DNA of 17,207 nt, taken from contig JAOZRC010000032.1 in assembly GCA_029940345.1 (NCBI GenBank), positions 1-17,207 on the forward strand. Direction: 5' to 3'. The translations under genes and the position numbers were made by a program. A model generated the notes under the pieces. It was not told the origin of the DNA. It saw nothing but the letters and a program-made list of their open reading frames with translations, and made no database searches. Origin of the DNA: Desulfobacterales bacterium (lineage in GTDB: Bacteria > Desulfobacterota > Desulfobacteria > Desulfobacterales > JAUCGF01). Shown here in pieces: positions 15,109 through 17,207 of the stretch; within the stretch, counting starts at the first letter, position 1; every line of letters starts with the position of its first letter.

Positions 15109-16795
15109 TCAGACTTGCTTCACCCACAACTCCTTGCCCTGAAATGCAATCGCAAGTTTAAGGATTTCGGTTACGCCGGCATCTTCCAGTTCAGCGGTGT
15201 AGCGTTTGGTTTCAATCTGAGCTATCGCTTTGGCCAAAGCTTGTTCGGGTGTTTCTTTACGACGTGTGTTGACTTTTTTAAATTCAAGAATAATCCCGCG
15301 GCGGTTGCGATCTTTGGGCATGAGCATCACATCATAGCGTCCCAGGCCGGCTTCCCGGTTGCTTTTGATTTCATATTTACCTGACATCCAGACAAACACA
15401 CCGAGTACAAACGCATGGTAAAACTGCTCGGCGTCAGGCGCTCGCGTATCATGCCAACTTAGCACCTTTACCACCATATCGGCCAACAGGTCTTCAAATA
15501 TCTCAACTTCACCGTTTTCCAATGCGATTATCAATCTTCGGAGCCGTTCCGATTCGACTTTTTCGGCAAACCATGTATGCACCAGTCCTACATATATGGT
15601 GCGTACTTCCTGGTTGGGTATTTCAAGGCGCCAGGTTATGATCAATCCGTTGAACAGGTTTAAGATAACCGGAAAATAGCATAAAACTCCAGAAAAGATT
15701 GTCGCTCCGATCTATATCACGCATGACGATGCTTTCATAGATCGGTTGCTCAACAATGCGCCTTTCCAGGAGACGCCCCACTTCTTCACGAATTTCCCTT
15801 CCGCCGCGCGTCGCTAAACGCTCAATCAATGCGGTGCTGGCGGTGTTGGCCCAATAGGGTTGGCCGCCCTCTTGATTATTAATATAGTTTAAAACAGACC
15901 AAGGGTTATAAATAACGGCATCCCCGAATTGATAACCATTATACCAATCGGAAACGGTTTCGTATTGATCAGCAATGTCATAAACTTTAAGCATCTGTCG
16001 CACTTCCGTTTCGGTAAATCCGCAAACATCGGCGAACTTCCGATTCAAAAGCGTATAAACACCAAGATTATTTAGCCCGGAAAACACGGATTCTTTGGCG
16101 ACACGGAGTATTCCTGTTAAAACGCTTTTGTATAGAAATTCATTATCTTTTAAACCGCTGCCAAGAAAGTTGCGCATAAAGCTGATGATTTCGTCATAGT
16201 ATCCTTTGAGATAGGCCGCATGAATCGGCGTGTCATATTCGTCTATCAGAATAACGACTTTGCTTTTGTAGTGTAAATAAAGACAACGGCTCAAAAGCCT
16301 TAAAGCGTCTTCATATTCATAAAAGTCGGCCTTGCGCTGTATGATTCGATCAATTGAGTTTCGATCGGCTTCATCAATTTCTTCCGATATCAAAAGTTCT
16401 TTATGCACATTAACACAATCTCGAATCAGGTTGGCTATTTTGCCGAAGCAGACATCCCATGAAAGTTGTTTTATATCCTTAAATGTTATATAAATCACCG
16501 GGTATTGCCCTTGATGATGGCGAAATGTGTCGGTCGGATATATCTGTGTTTTTTCAAAAAGGGAGCCGCTGTTACCGTTGCTTTTATTGAAAAAATATTT
16601 CAGCATACTCAGGTTTAAGGTTTTACCGAAACGCCGTGGACGCGGCAGCAAAATCACTTTGGCGGCGTCATCAATAATTTATTTTATTAAGTGAGTTTTA
16701 TCGACATAATAAAATCCGTCTTCACGCATTTCCCTGAAATCGGATACACCGATGGGCAGTTTAGATGCGTTTTTGTCAGGGTCTGTTTTCATCAT
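15109..16795 (-). pseudogene. Broken AAA-ATPase-like / PD-(D/E)XK nuclease gene
   Basis: The reconstructed protein has about 560 residues, as expected for the AAA-ATPase_like plus PDDEXK_9 family. Translation from ATG 16795 (or 16792) gives the family N-terminus (LPIGVSDFREMREDGFYYVDKTHLI), then hits TAA at 16679-16681. The same frame continues with ILLPRPRRFGKTLNLSM (Walker A-like) and VVILIDEYDTPIH (Walker B), up to LFSGYLKPVQR near 15650. There the frame shifts by one base and resumes at TWRLEIPNQEVRTIY. The nuclease domain keeps GRYDVMLMP and ILEFKK (Asp, Glu, Lys). Two lesions mean it is probably a pseudogene; sequencing error at either site is possible. The family is often multicopy and of unknown function. 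Confidence 0.85.
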
Positions 16796-16836
16796 ATCTT
16801 CACAGCGATTTCAAATTAAAAGTGGTGACTAAACAA

Positions 16837-17207
16837 TCATCCTAAAATATCATCAACCGCTATCTCAATTTCAGGAAAAGCCAGTGAAACCACAATATCG
16901 GTTTGAAAAAATTTGCCGAGTTTTTTATAGCCGTTTTCAAACGGCTGAGTATAGACTTCTACGCATTGGGCGTTTAAATCCACCAACCAATACTCTCTGA
17001 CACCTGCCTGACCGTATAGCGGAAGTTTCACTTTCCGGTCATACCTAATCGTCGTATCAGCGACTTCCACAATCAGGAAAATATCATTAGGTGTAGGATG
17101 TCGCGTTGCATAATAATCTTTGCGAGGCAATAATAACGCGATATCCGGTTCGGGTTCGGAGGAGTCATCCAACTGAACCGGGTTTTGCACCCGCACGATA
17201 GCGTCTT
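16837..17207 (-). CDS. Uma2-family endonuclease-like protein, partial
   Basis: The 5' end lies beyond the right edge; 123 C-terminal residues are visible. The frame is open to the edge (upstream residues DAIVR), so a GTG at 17196 is not the true start. The motifs are those of Uma2 (DUF820): QNPVQLDDSSEPEPDIALL, PTPNDIFLIVEVADTTIRYDRKVKLPLYGQAG and REYWLVDLNAQCVEVY. The PD, EVAD and K-x-PLY elements are the presumed PD-(D/E)XK active-site positions. The family usually has about 180-200 residues, so 60-80 are missing. These genes are often in many copies in cyanobacteria and in some large bacterial genomes, and their biological role is not established. It lies 41 bp upstream of the broken nuclease gene. 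Confidence 0.9.
   Translation of the reverse strand, partial: DAIVRVQNPVQLDDSSEPEPDIALLLPRKDYYATRHPTPNDIFLIVEVADTTIRYDRKVKLPLYGQAGVREYWLVDLNAQCVEVYTQPFENGYKKLGKFFQTDIVVSLAFPEIEIAVDDILG

Noticed and set aside
1..17207. CRISPR array or toxin-antitoxin or phage defence island
   Set aside because: No regularly spaced direct repeats are present. The only nuclease-like genes are a broken AAA/PD-(D/E)XK gene and a partial Uma2 gene, which alone do not make a defence system.

Overview
The window (about 17.2 kb, moderate GC) looks like chromosomal sequence from a Desulfobacterota (deltaproteobacterial) bacterium, probably Desulfobacterales-like. The basis is the gene order glyA, dCMP deaminase, nrdR, ribD, riboflavin synthase, ribBA, ribH, nusB, which I recall as typical of that group, together with multicopy AAA-ATPase/PD-(D/E)XK and Uma2 genes. 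No 16S rRNA or other phylogenetic marker is present, so this placement is an inference.

Region 1 (274-7012, + strand) is a housekeeping cluster. GlyA supplies one-carbon units, the deaminase feeds dTMP synthesis, and NrdR controls ribonucleotide reductase. RibD, riboflavin synthase, RibBA and RibH together cover every known riboflavin step except the dephosphorylation, and NusB follows. The first genes overlap or lie within a few dozen bases, which suggests an operon. The ribBA-ribH and ribH-nusB gaps are wider and contain repeats.

Region 2 (7249-10102, + strand) holds a small glyoxalase II-like metallo-beta-lactamase-fold hydrolase and a glycogen branching enzyme of the eukaryote-like GH13_8 type. 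A perfect 28-bp palindrome lies at the 5' edge of the branching enzyme gene.

Region 3 (15050 down to 10520, - strand) is an importer-like cluster: ABC ATPase, TauC/SsuC-type permease, NMT1/THI5-like binding protein, an alpha/beta hydrolase, and a second binding protein of the unrelated LivK type. The substrate is unknown.

Region 4 (17207 down to 15109, - strand) is accessory. It has a Uma2-family gene cut by the window edge and an AAA-ATPase/PD-(D/E)XK gene broken by a nonsense codon and a frameshift.

The least ordinary content is in the gaps. At least four families of short palindromic or hairpin repeats occur there. In two of them, base changes between copies are compensated across the stem, so the fold appears to have been conserved. 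The branching enzyme also carries an in-frame 29-codon-period partial duplication. I found no tRNA, rRNA, CRISPR array, riboswitch or complete mobile element.
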